NCBI GenBank assembly: GCA_014706295.1
Contig: JACSVZ010000005.1
Span: 19,198,172-19,262,171, forward strand
DNA: 64,000 bases
Reading direction: 5' to 3'
Origin: Lycocorax pyrrhopterus obiensis
Lineage: Eukaryota; Chordata; Aves; Passeriformes; Paradisaeidae
The first letter of the stretch is position 1. Every line of letters begins with the position of its first letter. This document shows, in pieces, positions 19,301 through 37,596 of the stretch. The translations under genes and the position numbers were made by a program. The notes beneath the pieces were generated by a model. The model was not told the origin of the DNA, made no database searches, and worked only from the letters and a program-made list of their open reading frames with translations.

Positions 19301-21486
19301 CAATAAGGAATGTGACTTAGCACTCTTCTATTACAGAGGCAAAGGACAAACGAAGATTTTCAGTGTTGACTCACCAGTTAAGATAAATGTAATTGTTACC
19401 ACCACCCAACCCCGAAGGGGATGTTCTTTCTTGACAAATGTTGATGGAACACTTGTAAGAGTAGGAAAAGTTCAGCTGTGCAGAGAGGGCTGAATTCAAC
19501 AAATTCATACACCAGAATATATAGAACTAGAAATTACTTTAGAAATACCACTAGGCTTTACCTTTCTGATCTTATTGGGCCTACATGTGTCTTGTCTACA
19601 CGGAACAGTGATGGAAAAAAACCCATCATATGCACACACAAATAACTACAGATAGACAGATATGCCCATATATACATGTACACGTAAGTTCTGATTCTGT
19701 CAGTGTATCACTTGATACATTTCACAGATCAGTTCAGAAAAGTTAAATAGAGCTCTTCTTTCCCAAATGCTGCAAACACTTAGAAGTTCCATTGTTCTCC
19801 TTCCTCACCAAGCTCTAGCCCACTGTTCCTGAAATCCCTTTACCACAGTCGGCTCAGTTTAAGAAAGTTATGAATGCTGTTTGAGAACTATGGAAATGCA
19901 GGGCACTGCCAATGATGTAAAGTAAGCCACCGAGTTAGCAGATCAAGTAACTTTCAAACATCAAGAGAATATCATTGAGTGGGTATGAAAAACCAAATTC
20001 ATGAAATCATGCCATAGACTCTTCACCAAAACACCTAATTAACTAGGAACCTACACTTGTTCATGACTCCCTAGAGTGTGAAGAAGCTGATGGGCTCATC
20101 ATGACAGGGGGAAAGGAGATTGGGTGGGATGTTTTTGAGGGAGGAATTAGTTTGTTTCTTAAACACAGGTCAAGTTTACAGTGCACCTCAAAAAAATAAT
20201 TGCACCTGCAACACAAAGGCAAGAAAGAACCATCATGGTAGACAAAAATATATAAGCATTGCCATGCAAGAAAATAATTGTGCAACTACCACCCTAAGGA
20301 CCTAAGTTTCTCACTTTCCTTTTCAACATTGCTGAATGCAAGTTATTGGTGTTTGGCTGGATTACTGAACAGGACATCAGAGAGTGACAGTATCCTTCAG
20401 CAATGACAAGACATTCAGCTGAATTAAATTCAAGAGCCACTCTTTACTTCCCAGGCTGTGAAAAATAATGAGCACAACTCTGCCTTTTAATGGTCTTTTT
20501 ATTTCAGGAAAATTAGATTAAATACTACATTTCTAGTGATCACAACCTAAAAAAAAAACAACCCAACAACCTTAAGAAGAACATCCCATATTTGCAACTG
20601 AGTTGCCACAGGTTCAAATTTAGATTTTTGGTTTTTTGGCTGACCTTGATGAAAACTTCCTCATTCAGCTTAGCAGAAATTGTACTGAGTTACTGTGTTA
20701 CTACACTCAACCTCCTGAGAACAAGCAAGAAACTAAACAGAAAAGCAGAGTACTTTGCTGCATCGGAAATAAGACTTCAAAGAAGGTGCTCAGAATTTCA
20801 TTTTTCTAATTCTGCTCAAACTGTACATTTGTACATCAAAAATACTAGGTGCTTGCCCTGCAGGATTGACAAGAGTATGACTGAACATCTGTGGCACTTT
20901 TCTGTGGTTAACCTTTTATAAAGGATTCAGAAGTTAACCTAGAGACCACTTTAGAAAATGCCAGGAATAGAAAAATATGAACGTATCAACAGATACCAGG
21001 GAAATAAGAACCAGCATTTTAATTAGCTGTAAGTTGGAGAAATCATGGCTATTTCTGAAAACCCAAAATAAAACCTATGAAATACTAGGGTCACAGTAGA
21101 TTTGGAACATTAAATAAAACAATGTTTCCTTTGCTGCGCAAATATGCAATTAATCCCTTGGCCCAGACCTACAGCTTTTCCAAATCTAAACTTGCCAAGA
21201 AGTCATTTTGCTTTGATGATGACTACAGGATTTAACTCAAACCATATGACAGAAACAATACCATAGAATAGAAAACTTGGTAGGAAAGTATCCATTTTTA
21301 CTGCACTCTTAGCATATTGTGGAGCTTTGTTAAACTGAAAAATTGTTCTAAAAAACTACAGTAACACTTCAATGTTTGAGGTACTTCAAATTTACTTCAG
21401 CAAATATTTTAAGTGATCACTGATATGTGTATTGGGCTATACATAAAAGCAAGCTGTGTCAAGCATGTCACATAGAGAACTTGAAA

Positions 21487-21735
21487 TAGCTTGTGAAGGA
21501 GTCAGCAGGGGAAGTTTAGGTTGGATATTAGGAAAAGGTTCTTCCCCCAAGGGTGGTCAGGCACTGGAACAGACGTCCCAGTGCAGTGGTCATGGTACCA
21601 AGCCTCAGAGCTTAAGGAGCCTTTGGACAACACTCTCAGGCACACGGTGGGATTCTTGGGATGAAGGGACAAGACCTGGACTTTGATGATCCTTGTAGAT
21701 CCCTTCCAACTCAGGATATTCTATAATTCTATGAA
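21487..21735 (+). repeat. CR1 LINE 3' fragment
   Basis: Sense CR1: AGTTTAGGTTGGATATTAGG, a CAGGCACTGGAACAG segment, then TTTGATGATCCTTGTAGATC and CCTTCCAACTCAGGATATTC, ending in ATTCTATGA. Small open frames on both strands here are repeat-derived. Confidence 0.88.
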
Positions 21736-22897
21736 CTACAAACCAAGTGTGAACTGAAGAGAAATGCAAAAGTAGTATAAAATTTAAGCACCTTGCCTCA
21801 AACTTCACTAATTTTGTCACACTCCCAAATATGAATTCAAAGGGATAGGATGGACATAGTTGGAACTATAAATACAGGAAGCAGCATTTTAGCTCTTTCT
21901 TAAGGTACGTGATTCCTGTTTGGCGTTAACCCAACCTAGAAAGAACAGGTAGTGCGGAGCAGAAGACAGGTATAAAGTCTGAAGGGAAGGAAATGGAATA
22001 TTTCTATTGCATTAGGTATTTAATCATATTTCCTGAGACAGAAAAAAAAAAGAAAACAATTATACAGTAAACACACATTTAAAACAGGTGTTCTAACAAT
22101 AATATATAGTACTCTTTTTCCACCAATCTTCCCTTTCTAATAACCTTAAGGAGCTACAGCTATGGCTACTCGAAAGGTCTGTTGTCCCTACTAAGGCAAC
22201 ATTTACACTTCAGTTGACAACATTACATAAAATAAGAGCAGACATGTAACTCCTTAAAGCTTATTTGTGGGCAGTTTCTTATAAACTGAGATGATTTATT
22301 TGGATCTGTGACCAAAGGAATACACTAGTTCTCCTAATCCACATTCTGATAGGAGGCCATTTGGTACTACCTACTCTGCAGATATAAATGACTCATTAAT
22401 GCTCTGCAAAGAGAAAAAAAAGTTGTGATTGCAGCTAAGTCAAAGACACATCAAGGGTGTGATGCATCTTATCATCTTAACTTACATTAATTCTATTTGT
22501 AATTGAATATTTAGAACACTACTTTGACAGACCAAACCAAATGTTCCTTTAACCAAAAATTCTCATCCAGAAGCAACCTGAAAAACAAAGGGTATTCTGT
22601 TTCTAAAGACCTCAATATACTGGATGGACCCTCACATGCTATGCCATCCAACAAGAGGCAGGATGTACTCACCTGTTAGGACAGAAGCTTTCTGATAAAC
22701 CGAAACAACCACTTTAGAAACTACTAAAAAAAATGTCTGAAGCAGAGAAAGATACCTCACTCAGTAAGCATCAAACCGTACCTTTGTGGAAAGCTGCAAG
22801 AGGAGCTTGAAGGCATCTTGTGACTTTGTATTTTCATTCCAGTTGCCTTGCTTTTGCAAAAACAAAGTCAGTCTATGGCTAATTAAGTCTGCCTTAA

Positions 22898-22972
22898 GCA
22901 TGGCGTTGGACTACGCGATCTCCTGAAGGAGGTCCAATGCAAACTAATTCTTTTATGCTAGGATTCCTTTAT
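22898..22972 (+). repeat. Degenerate CR1 3' tail
   Basis: GCGTTGGACTACGCGATCTC and AGGAGGTCCAATGCAAAC resemble the CR1 terminus GTTGGACTAGATGATCTC ... GGTCCCTTCCAACC, with several changes. Short and old, so only moderate confidence. Confidence 0.5.
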
Positions 22973-24370
22973 TCATATAATGGCAACACTGCTCATTTCC
23001 AAGGTGAAGAAGCTGGAAAGTCATAATCAAGAAGACAAGAGAAAAAGCCTACCACTTCGCTTTTGAAAATGAAAACGGCAAATCCCTATGCTCCAGCAAC
23101 TTCATCACTTCCTTTCTAAAGGGAGATCTATCTATGGGCAAGACCTGAGGGAGGAAGGTTTTTTGGTGTGATGGATTATTTTGTTTTAGGGGTGGGGTTT
23201 TTGTTTGTTTTTTAAATCAGGACAACTTAGAAATCAGAAAAGGGAGAGACTTGGCAAAGAGATGGAAACTAGTATTTGATCTTAAAACAAAAGAAAAAGC
23301 ATAGCATCAGAGGGGGCAATAGCACATGGTTTTAGCTTGAAATTGTCAGACTTAGTTTTGACTTTATGTGATTTGGCTGAGGTGTCTGTGGGCTCATTAA
23401 AGGAGTGCATACTTCTTGTAGATGTCCTCATTAAATATAAGAGTCTAAACCTTTGGCTTTAACCTAAGGTTGATACTCTGCCCCTGTTATAGCATTCAAT
23501 TAAAATAGAAGTTGACTCAGCTAACGAGAACAGATATTAATCTTGATGAGGGGTCTCTCTCCAGATGGAATGAATGCAGAAAGCGGCTCTTAAATTCCAA
23601 CTATGTAACAAACAAGCAACTTGGCCTATGCTGGGATTTGTAAAACGCTTTATTTGTACTGTACAATGACACCCTAATGAAATTCTAGAAGAGGCCTATA
23701 ACAAATGATGTAAAGCCTAGGTTTTATTTTGACATGGTAAATCAATCTGCTTTCTAGCAAGCCATGCCAAAAATACCCCATTGTAACAAAATTAAATACA
23801 ATAGCTACCTTTAGGACTCAAAGATACTTAGCTGAAATGCTTATTTAAATGTACAACACATATATTTGAATCAAAATTGTCAGCTAATGAAGAGTTTTGC
23901 TTATTATGGCCAGTCTCATGAATAAACTGGTCACCTCAGAAGAATGAAACTACATCTTAGGAGATGTTATACTGCTTAGCTTTGCACTTCCAAATATGTT
24001 TCCTAACTCTGAAATATATCTAACACAATACTACATATCATGGCACCAGATGGCCTAGATCTGTAAAGGTGGTCATGGTATTCTTATTTCCAGACGAATT
24101 ATCTGTGACACCATGAAAATATCATATAAAATACAGCTTATCAACAAAAAGGGACAGTTCACAGGAAACTAAAAACACCCCACATTAACAGATGGTAAAG
24201 CATTTTAAAACTACCAGTATTATTGCTCAAACAAGCTTTTAATTTATAATGTCTAGAAAAAAATAGCCTTTAACAATAAAATAACAAAAAAAAGTTTATC
24301 TATTTAAAAGTACATATTTATCCAGCCATGAAAACATGGCTCTTCAAAGCCCTTTATGTCTAGCAGATTC

Positions 24371-24452
24371 CATGATGCGAATGAGGACAGCGTTCTCAGG
24401 GATATGCAGCATTACAGCCATTTGGGTTTTTTTAATTTTTTTTCGCATCATG
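24371..24452. repeat. 11-bp perfect inverted repeat with 60-bp spacer
   Basis: CATGATGCGAA at 24371-24381 is exactly complementary to TTCGCATCATG at 24442-24452. The arms do not extend further and the spacer includes a T-rich run. It lies in the ZC3H12B 5' intron. It could be chance or the remnant of a small transposon. Confidence 0.5.
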
Positions 24453-25289
24453 AGATGGACAAATCAATATATCAAATCAATTTTCAACGTGGCAACACCT
24501 GGGAACTTCTTCCAAGTTTATGAATTGCTTTTCTTCACGTTTCCAAGCCCTAATTTCATAACTGAACTTAGATACTGCCTGCCTTATTCCCAAAAGCCCC
24601 AGTGCTTCTGCCCTTGATTCAAACAGTAAAAAAATTGTAAGTGATAGAAGCAATTTGTTTTACTTCTATTATTCACAGATTTATAGTAGAATTATAAGTG
24701 TTCGACAAAACGACATTTCAGTTGCAAACTGTAAAGTGGCTAGGAAAGTCAAAACCAGCAGATGTCTACAATGGAATAATTTGCATCGGAAAAGGCTTCC
24801 AGAAACATCAAAGAACAGAAAGCCAGAACTTACCTAAGTCACAGCTGTTGACAGTAAGAATTTACTTTCTTACTAGTTCATCAGCATATAAAGTGTAATT
24901 GGTATTCAATCACCTATCTTAACCCTTTTTCTTGTCATTCTTTCCAAACAGTGAATTTGGGCTTCGTTTAGATTTAGCAGTTAGATTTTCTTTTTTTAAA
25001 ATACTTTTTATTGTGATCATTCAAATGAAATTGACTTAGGAAGCTTTATGGATTGCTTCCATTAAAACTTGCTAAACATTAGATTATTTTAGAAGGCAAA
25101 CAGATCCAGAAAATGTCAACAGCAACAGGACTGATATATGGAAAATATGGATGCTGAAAAAGCTTCAGCAGAGAATTTCTTCAGCTCTCTGCAGCATTTT
25201 TGTGAGAGTTCTGTCTTTCCCATGCAAGTAACTCAAAACAATGTTACAGTTTTCTAAACTTCTTGCAGCTGCAGGTTGTCTTGCAGAAT

Positions 25290-25510
25290 TGTTATGGTTC
25301 TAACTAGAAAAACACTTAGAGATGGGTGTCTTAGAACTTGACCAATCCCCTTAAGGGGTGGATGGCAAAAAACCAATTACCTTATGCCACTTAATACACT
25401 TTGCGAACTAACATATAAAGTCTTCTGAGAGATCATTAAAGTGCTTCCATTTATTCCTGAGCCTGGACTTCGTGTCGTTTCTCTACTCATCCGTGGGGAG
25501 AACAGCAACA
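25290..25510 (+). mobile_element. Solo LTR of an avian endogenous retrovirus (copy 2)
   Basis: Begins TGTTATGGTTC at 25290 and ends AACAGCAACA at 25510. Inside are CCAATCCC, GGGGTGG and ACCAATTACCTTATG blocks, a TATAAA (25414-25419), an ATTAAA signal (25435-25440) and a CGTGTCGTTTCTCTACTCAT U5-like segment. It is about 220 bp, with TG...CA ends as expected of an LTR. It is the same family as the element at 16121-16330, in opposite orientation. No internal retroviral sequence is present. Confidence 0.7.
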
Positions 25511-26833
25511 GGAAAACATGTGACATTGAAGAAGAAAAGACATATTCCAAAGGCAGCTAAATTACTCTATATTTGAAGATGACCTTGAAATTCCCACTAA
25601 CCCATTTTTCCATTAAGAAGCAAAAATAATTTTATCAGGGGCACCAGCCAAACTTGTGAAATATACCTTCCAGTCCTACATACCACAGTTCAGTTATAAC
25701 ATCTGTCAAGCAAAAGATATATCTCATCAACAAAGGATATCTCCTATACAAAAAAACCCCTACTTGACAGGCTCTTCCATTTCAATAAACAAACATACCA
25801 AGCATAAGAAATCAGATGGACCTGGAATGCTGCATATTCCCATGCACTCAGAACTACTGATATGCATGATGGAAGTTCATAAATGACCAGCATTTTAATA
25901 TGCCTCCTGTTCTTACTTCCCTTTTATGGCAACACATGCTAATCACTGCAACACATTGCAAGATTAAAAAAAAAGCAAAACAATATCAGACGTAGCTCAG
26001 TAAACCCAAATTAATCCAGATTCACATCTCCCAGAAGACAAAATACAGCTTTTTCTTCAATTTTACTGTTTCACTAGCTTGTGAAGTATATGCGTCTTGT
26101 GAAATATAATTTCCAAATTATTTAATCACAATTAGAAAAGCAGACAGCTATGAAAAATAACATTTTCAAATGAACTGATTTTAAAAGTATCTGAAACCTC
26201 AAGCATACTGCATGAGTGAGCAGTTCCTTATTCACAGTTGCATTATAAAGCAAAATGGAAGGATGCAAGTTGCAATCATCAGGTATCCTCTACAAAAGTA
26301 ATTTCCTTATTTCACTACCTTTCTTCGTTAATGCAAGTTTCTTGCATTGTTCTTTTGTTCAGACATTGAACACCTTCTTAAACAGCATGCTAACGCAGCC
26401 TCTGCAGTCTTTCCTTGTCGCTTTAAATTACTAAATGACACCAGGAGAATTTCCCGTCTCCGTACCCAGCTGTCCAGGCCGTTTCACCTGCCCTGCCACA
26501 ACAGCCCGCGGGCTCTGAGCAAGCTCCCGCAGGCTGTGCGAGGACGCTGGCAACGGGTCCCCGCGAAGGCCTCGTGTCCCCTCGCCCAGCATGCGGCTAC
26601 TGCGGGGCAGGCGGCAGCAACCAAGGGCAGCAGCCCCGCAGCGGGGAGGGACGCGCCAGACCAAGCACCGCCGCTCCCGGTGCTCGAAGGGCGGCAGGGG
26701 CACCCCCGGGCAGGGGCGGGAGCATCCCCGTGCCAGCGGCGCTGCCCGCGCTGTCCCCCGTAGCGGAGCGCACTCGGACGGCGGCCCAAGGCCGCGCCGG
26801 GGCTGCCGCCGGGCCCGGACCGCGCCCGACGAA

Positions 26834-26847
26834 CAGCAGGGGGCGCC
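26834..26847 (+). promoter_or_regulatory. CTCF-like motif
   Basis: CAGCAGGGGGCGCC fits the CTCF core (C)CASYAGRKGGCRS at nearly every position. It sits inside the CpG island. The match is seen; occupancy is inferred. Confidence 0.5.
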
Positions 26848-27408
26848 CCACAGCCCCGCTCCCCCCGCCGCGCGGACCCCGGGGGAGGGGAGCGCTCCGC
26901 CGGGCTCCGCCGCTCCCCCGCTCCGAGCCGCCCTCGGCACCCCCGCCCCCGGCTGGGGCCTCACCCGCTGTTGTCGCTACAGACACCCTCCGCGGCTCCC
27001 TGCGGAATCTGGCGACGAAGAGGTGAGGGACGGCGGGGCTCGGCGCGGCCGCAGCACGGGCCCCACTCCGGCCGCTCCCGCCGCATGGAGGGGGAAGGGC
27101 TGGCCGGAGCAAGGGGAGATGAGGAGGCGTGGAGGAGCAGAGCCAAGACGGGACGGGATGGGGAGGGATGGGGGAAGTGCGGGCGCGGAGTTCAGCGCCG
27201 ACGGGAGCGCGGGGGCCGCTGCCGCCGCCTCATCGCCGCCCGCGCCGCACCGGGCCCGCGCCGCCGCCCGGCCGCCGTCGCCCGGCAACGCGCGCGCCCC
27301 CGCTGCCGCAGGCGCGCAGCTCCGCGCGGCGCCCCGCGTGCTCCCGAGGGCAGCGCACGCGCAGCCTGCACGCGGCGGCGCGCGCCGGCCTTCCCTCCCC
27401 CTCGCGAC

Positions 27409-27425
27409 GCCAGGGGGCGCTGCAG
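27409..27425 (+). promoter_or_regulatory. CTCF-like motif
   Basis: GCCAGGGGGCGCTGCAG contains the AGGGGGCGC half of the CTCF core in the same orientation as the motif at 26834, about 575 bp away. Confidence 0.45.
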
Positions 27426-27560
27426 GCGGGCACGGGCACCACGGGCCGAGCGCTGCGGGGAGCGAGCCGTGGGGGCAAGGCCGCGGGGCGGCTGCGCGGT
27501 CGGGCTCCGGAAGAGAGCGGGAAAAGGGAGACGATTTCCTTTGGCGTTGTCCTCTAGGGA

Positions 27561-30129
27561 CATCCCATCCCATCCCCTTACTGAAACAGGAGGAGGAGGC
27601 TTAGGGAGGGCAGATGGGTGCCAAGCAGTTTATAAAAATACTGTGTTTTCCCAGTTTTGCAGGTCACGGGGTTGGAGGATGAAATAAAGGACATGACCAA
27701 ATGCAGGTATATTTAGGCATACCTTTGGGATGGGCCAAGATTAACATATGCAGGTACTTAAACCTTTAACTAGGTAGGATGCTCTGGTACAGAATTAACA
27801 AAAATTTGCAAATACTTTAGGCTTTGCTTAAAACATTGATATTTAAAGAGTAGGTGTTCTGACGATCTCAGGGCTAGCGTGTAGCTGCTTCCTGTCAGTT
27901 TCAGTGTTGCCGATGACTACCTTCAGCTTCCCAAGTCTACCGAAGAGACCGCACAGGCTCAGAGCGCATATGTGAGGAGGGGGTGACTACATTGTGTCTA
28001 TTGTCTTCTGAAACCAATACCAGCTTTCCCTTAAAATATTAAATACCAGTGCAATTCGGGTGACCCACTCATAGGAAAAAATCTGGCAAATGGGAAGAAT
28101 ATATTTTGAAAGCTCAAAACCCCGATGGGATACAGAAAGAATATATTTCCATTTAAGAAACTCAGTAATTTAAAGCAAATTTCATTACTTGGGATGCACC
28201 ACTTTGAATCATCCATTTTCTGATATTTGGGTTTTACAACATTGCTACATATTCTGCTTATGGTGGTACCTAATCCAGCAGTGTATTAACCTAAGTTCAG
28301 TTCTGTTGTGTGTTTTACTGGAGGCTCTTCTCCACTAGTCTTTAATCTCTAATATTTCTTTAAATGCTATGTATTTCACAAAACATGTTGCACTTTTTAA
28401 AAAGTGTGGTTAGAATATTAATATTTAATAGTCCAGTTATAAGGGCCCTACATTGCATCACTACATCCAGACTTGTAGAATTAATTGCTGTAGCTGGGAT
28501 GATTATCTAGGGAGAAAAAAACCCATTCTTCCGGTTGGAATTGTTCTGAACTAGATTTGTTGTCATAATGCTAATGTGTGTAGACTGATATTAGACTGTT
28601 AAATGGAAGCAGCTTCTTTTTTTGCACAAAAATTCAGTTCTGTGCTCAATGAATGAGGGGAGTATTTTAGCCTTGGTTTCATTCTGAATAATACTGCAAC
28701 TTGTTTTGAAGTCTATCTGCCTGTTAGTTTTTGGTTTAAAAAGGATCAAATAGAAACAAGGTTGAATTTTTCAGGATCAGCTGAAATATTTTTTCAGTGT
28801 CAGTTTAGTGCTTAAGTCCCTTAGCTTTCTTTGAAAAATCTAATCTGCATGCTGGGAAAAACTGATCGTTATTTGGATCCCACATATCAAAGTTTGTAAA
28901 TAGCACCAGAATAGATAGTACATAGCAGTGCGGTGATTTCAGATCATATAAAGAACTGTCTAACCCACTTTGTCTAGGAGAAAAATTGAAACACAGACAT
29001 TAAAACACTTGACCAAAGCCATGAACCACAAGTCCAATGCTACCAATTTGTATGTGCTGGGACTGCAAGTATCAAACTTTGTGCCCACTTTGAAGTGCTT
29101 TGAAATGTGGAGATGTAATATTTTCTCTCCTTTCTTTAAACATGGAGAGAAAAATAATTGCTAATGCTTGCAGGTAGGTTTACTTCCTTAGAACTTCCAA
29201 CTAATTTATAACACTTTGTGAAGTGGTTTTCTTAATGTCATTCAAAGCAGAGAAAAGTAACAAGTTGAACTTGCATTTTCATTTTCTGCCCTCAACCTTT
29301 TAGCTTAGCCTGTAAAACAAGAAATTTAAAAATTGGATAAACAGCGCAAAACTGGGCTGGCATTCTCATCAATCCTGTTCGAGGGCATTTTCCTCCTCTC
29401 CATCTTATCCTCACCCTGCCTGCTCTTACTCCCTCAATGTCTTAGCAACAAGATTCACTGGCTGACTGTAGCTAACTTGTCTTCTACCCCCTCAAACCAA
29501 TTAGTTCATCTATTTAAATCATGCATCGAAGAAACCTGCCCCCTTTGAGCACGCAGCTCACTTATGGCTCAATCCTACAATCTTCAATTTTTAAGGCAGC
29601 AAGAGTTTGCAATTGACTCAAATTACATGAGGATCAGACCTTTTATATTCTAATTTCTTTGTAAAAGCTGTAGTGTGATGAAGAGGGTGCTGGTGCTATC
29701 ACTGTTTTCCTTCATCTACCTTTTTCTTCATTTGAAGAACACAATATAGGGAAAAGTCCTTAAATAATGGGGAAAATAACTAAAACATCTTCTAGTCACA
29801 AAACATCTGCTATTCAGAAGTGCTGCTTATTCATTATCTGTTCTAGAAAATTGCAAAAATTGGATTTGGTGAGCAATCAGAACATTGAGTAGAAAACTCA
29901 AAGCTTCCAGGAGAAAACAGCATTGTAGTAGTAATGACTACAGCATGCCTTTTTGTCAAAGCTTTTAATCAAAATCATGAACCCATCAACAGTCTTTTAG
30001 GGCATATTTTAACGAAATGCTAAACATTGCACAGATCTCAGAAAGAAGCCTTCTGCTCTTTTTGCACTCCTAACAACCTTTGCCATAATGAGGTGTGACA
30101 AACTGATTTAAAATGTAGTTGCAGGAAGA
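27561..30129. other. Intergenic region between ZC3H12B and ZC4H2
   Basis: AT-rich sequence between the ZC3H12B CpG island and the ZC4H2 5' region. It has no coding sequence or interspersed repeat that I recognise. It contains the upstream copy (27948-28004) of a direct repeat shared with the ZC4H2 5' region. Small open frames such as 28970-29164 and 29333-29548 look accidental. Confidence 0.6.
27948..28004 (+). repeat. Upstream copy of a 57-bp direct repeat
   Basis: Starts ACCGCACAGGCTCAGAGC and ends CATTGTGTCTATTGT. It matches 30242-30298 at 55 of 57 positions by eye (differences at G/C and T/C). The flanks on the 5' side show weaker similarity, including a shared AGTCTACCG. Confidence 0.85.
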
Positions 30130-30386
30130 AGGGCAGGCAAGCTTTGCTCTGCCTTGTGGGTGTTGTAGTCTTTCTGCAGCCTCACTGTCTGGGCAGCAAT
30201 AGGAACCTGGACTCTAAGTCCCATAGCTCCCACTAGAGTCTACCGCACAGGCTCAGAGCCCATATGCGAGGAGGGGGTGACTACATTGTGTCTATTGTAT
30301 GTTTTTTTGTTTTGCTTTGGTTTCGGTTTTTTTTTCCCCTGGCATTTTGCACATTTCACCGGACGTGTAAATCGGGAGTAAAAAGC
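30130..30386 (+). promoter_or_regulatory. ZC4H2: ZC4H2 promoter and 5' UTR region
   Basis: Moderately GC-rich DNA directly before the ZC4H2 start codon. It includes GGGTGTTGTAGTC and CCCATAGCTCCC, loosely like ZNF143/SBS promoter elements, and the downstream copy of the 57-bp repeat. There is no TATA box. CpG richness continues into intron 1 (about 30.6-31.4 kb). The start site itself cannot be read from sequence. Confidence 0.5.
30242..30298 (+). repeat. ZC4H2: Downstream copy of the 57-bp direct repeat, in the ZC4H2 5' UTR/promoter
   Basis: Nearly identical to 27948-28004. It lies 89 bp upstream of the ZC4H2 ATG, so it is probably within or next to the transcription start region or 5' UTR. 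Confidence 0.85.

Positions 30387-37596
<7,210 letters not shown>

Larger units (their letters stand above)
11018..26964 (-). other. ZC3H12B: Large 5' intron of ZC3H12B (far end inferred)
   Basis: From the acceptor at 11018 upward there is no coding sequence until the CpG island near 26.5 kb. The stretch is AT-rich with A/T runs. It contains CR1 fragments near 11.64, 12.3-12.67, 21.49-21.74 and 22.90 kb, and two related solo LTRs at 16.1 and 25.3 kb. The intervals 12.7-16.1, 16.4-21.4 and 23.0-25.2 kb have no repeat I recognise and only short, accidental open frames. Some of this could be regulatory sequence. The upstream splice donor is a best guess (a CAGCGG|GTGAGG match at 26965), so the intron's upper limit is uncertain. 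Confidence 0.6.
26460..27560 (-). promoter_or_regulatory. ZC3H12B: CpG island, probable ZC3H12B promoter and noncoding first exon
   Basis: An abrupt block of about 1.1 kb of very GC- and CpG-rich DNA in an AT-rich neighbourhood, upstream of ZC3H12B on its strand. Candidate minus-strand splice donors are CAGCGG|GTGAGG (exon end 26965) and GGCAG|GTGAAA (exon end 26488). A plus-strand donor-like GAAGAG|GTGAGG is also present near 27021, so transcription may be bidirectional. Two AGGGGGCGC CTCF-like motifs lie inside. The many long open frames here on all strands (up to 337 codons) reflect the lack of TA-containing stops and show no protein family. Confidence 0.65.

Noticed and set aside
26347..27687. 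Long overlapping open frames on both strands (up to 337 codons)
   Set aside because: All lie in the CpG island, where TA-containing stop codons are rare. The translations are Arg/Ala/Pro/Gly-rich in every frame and match no family.
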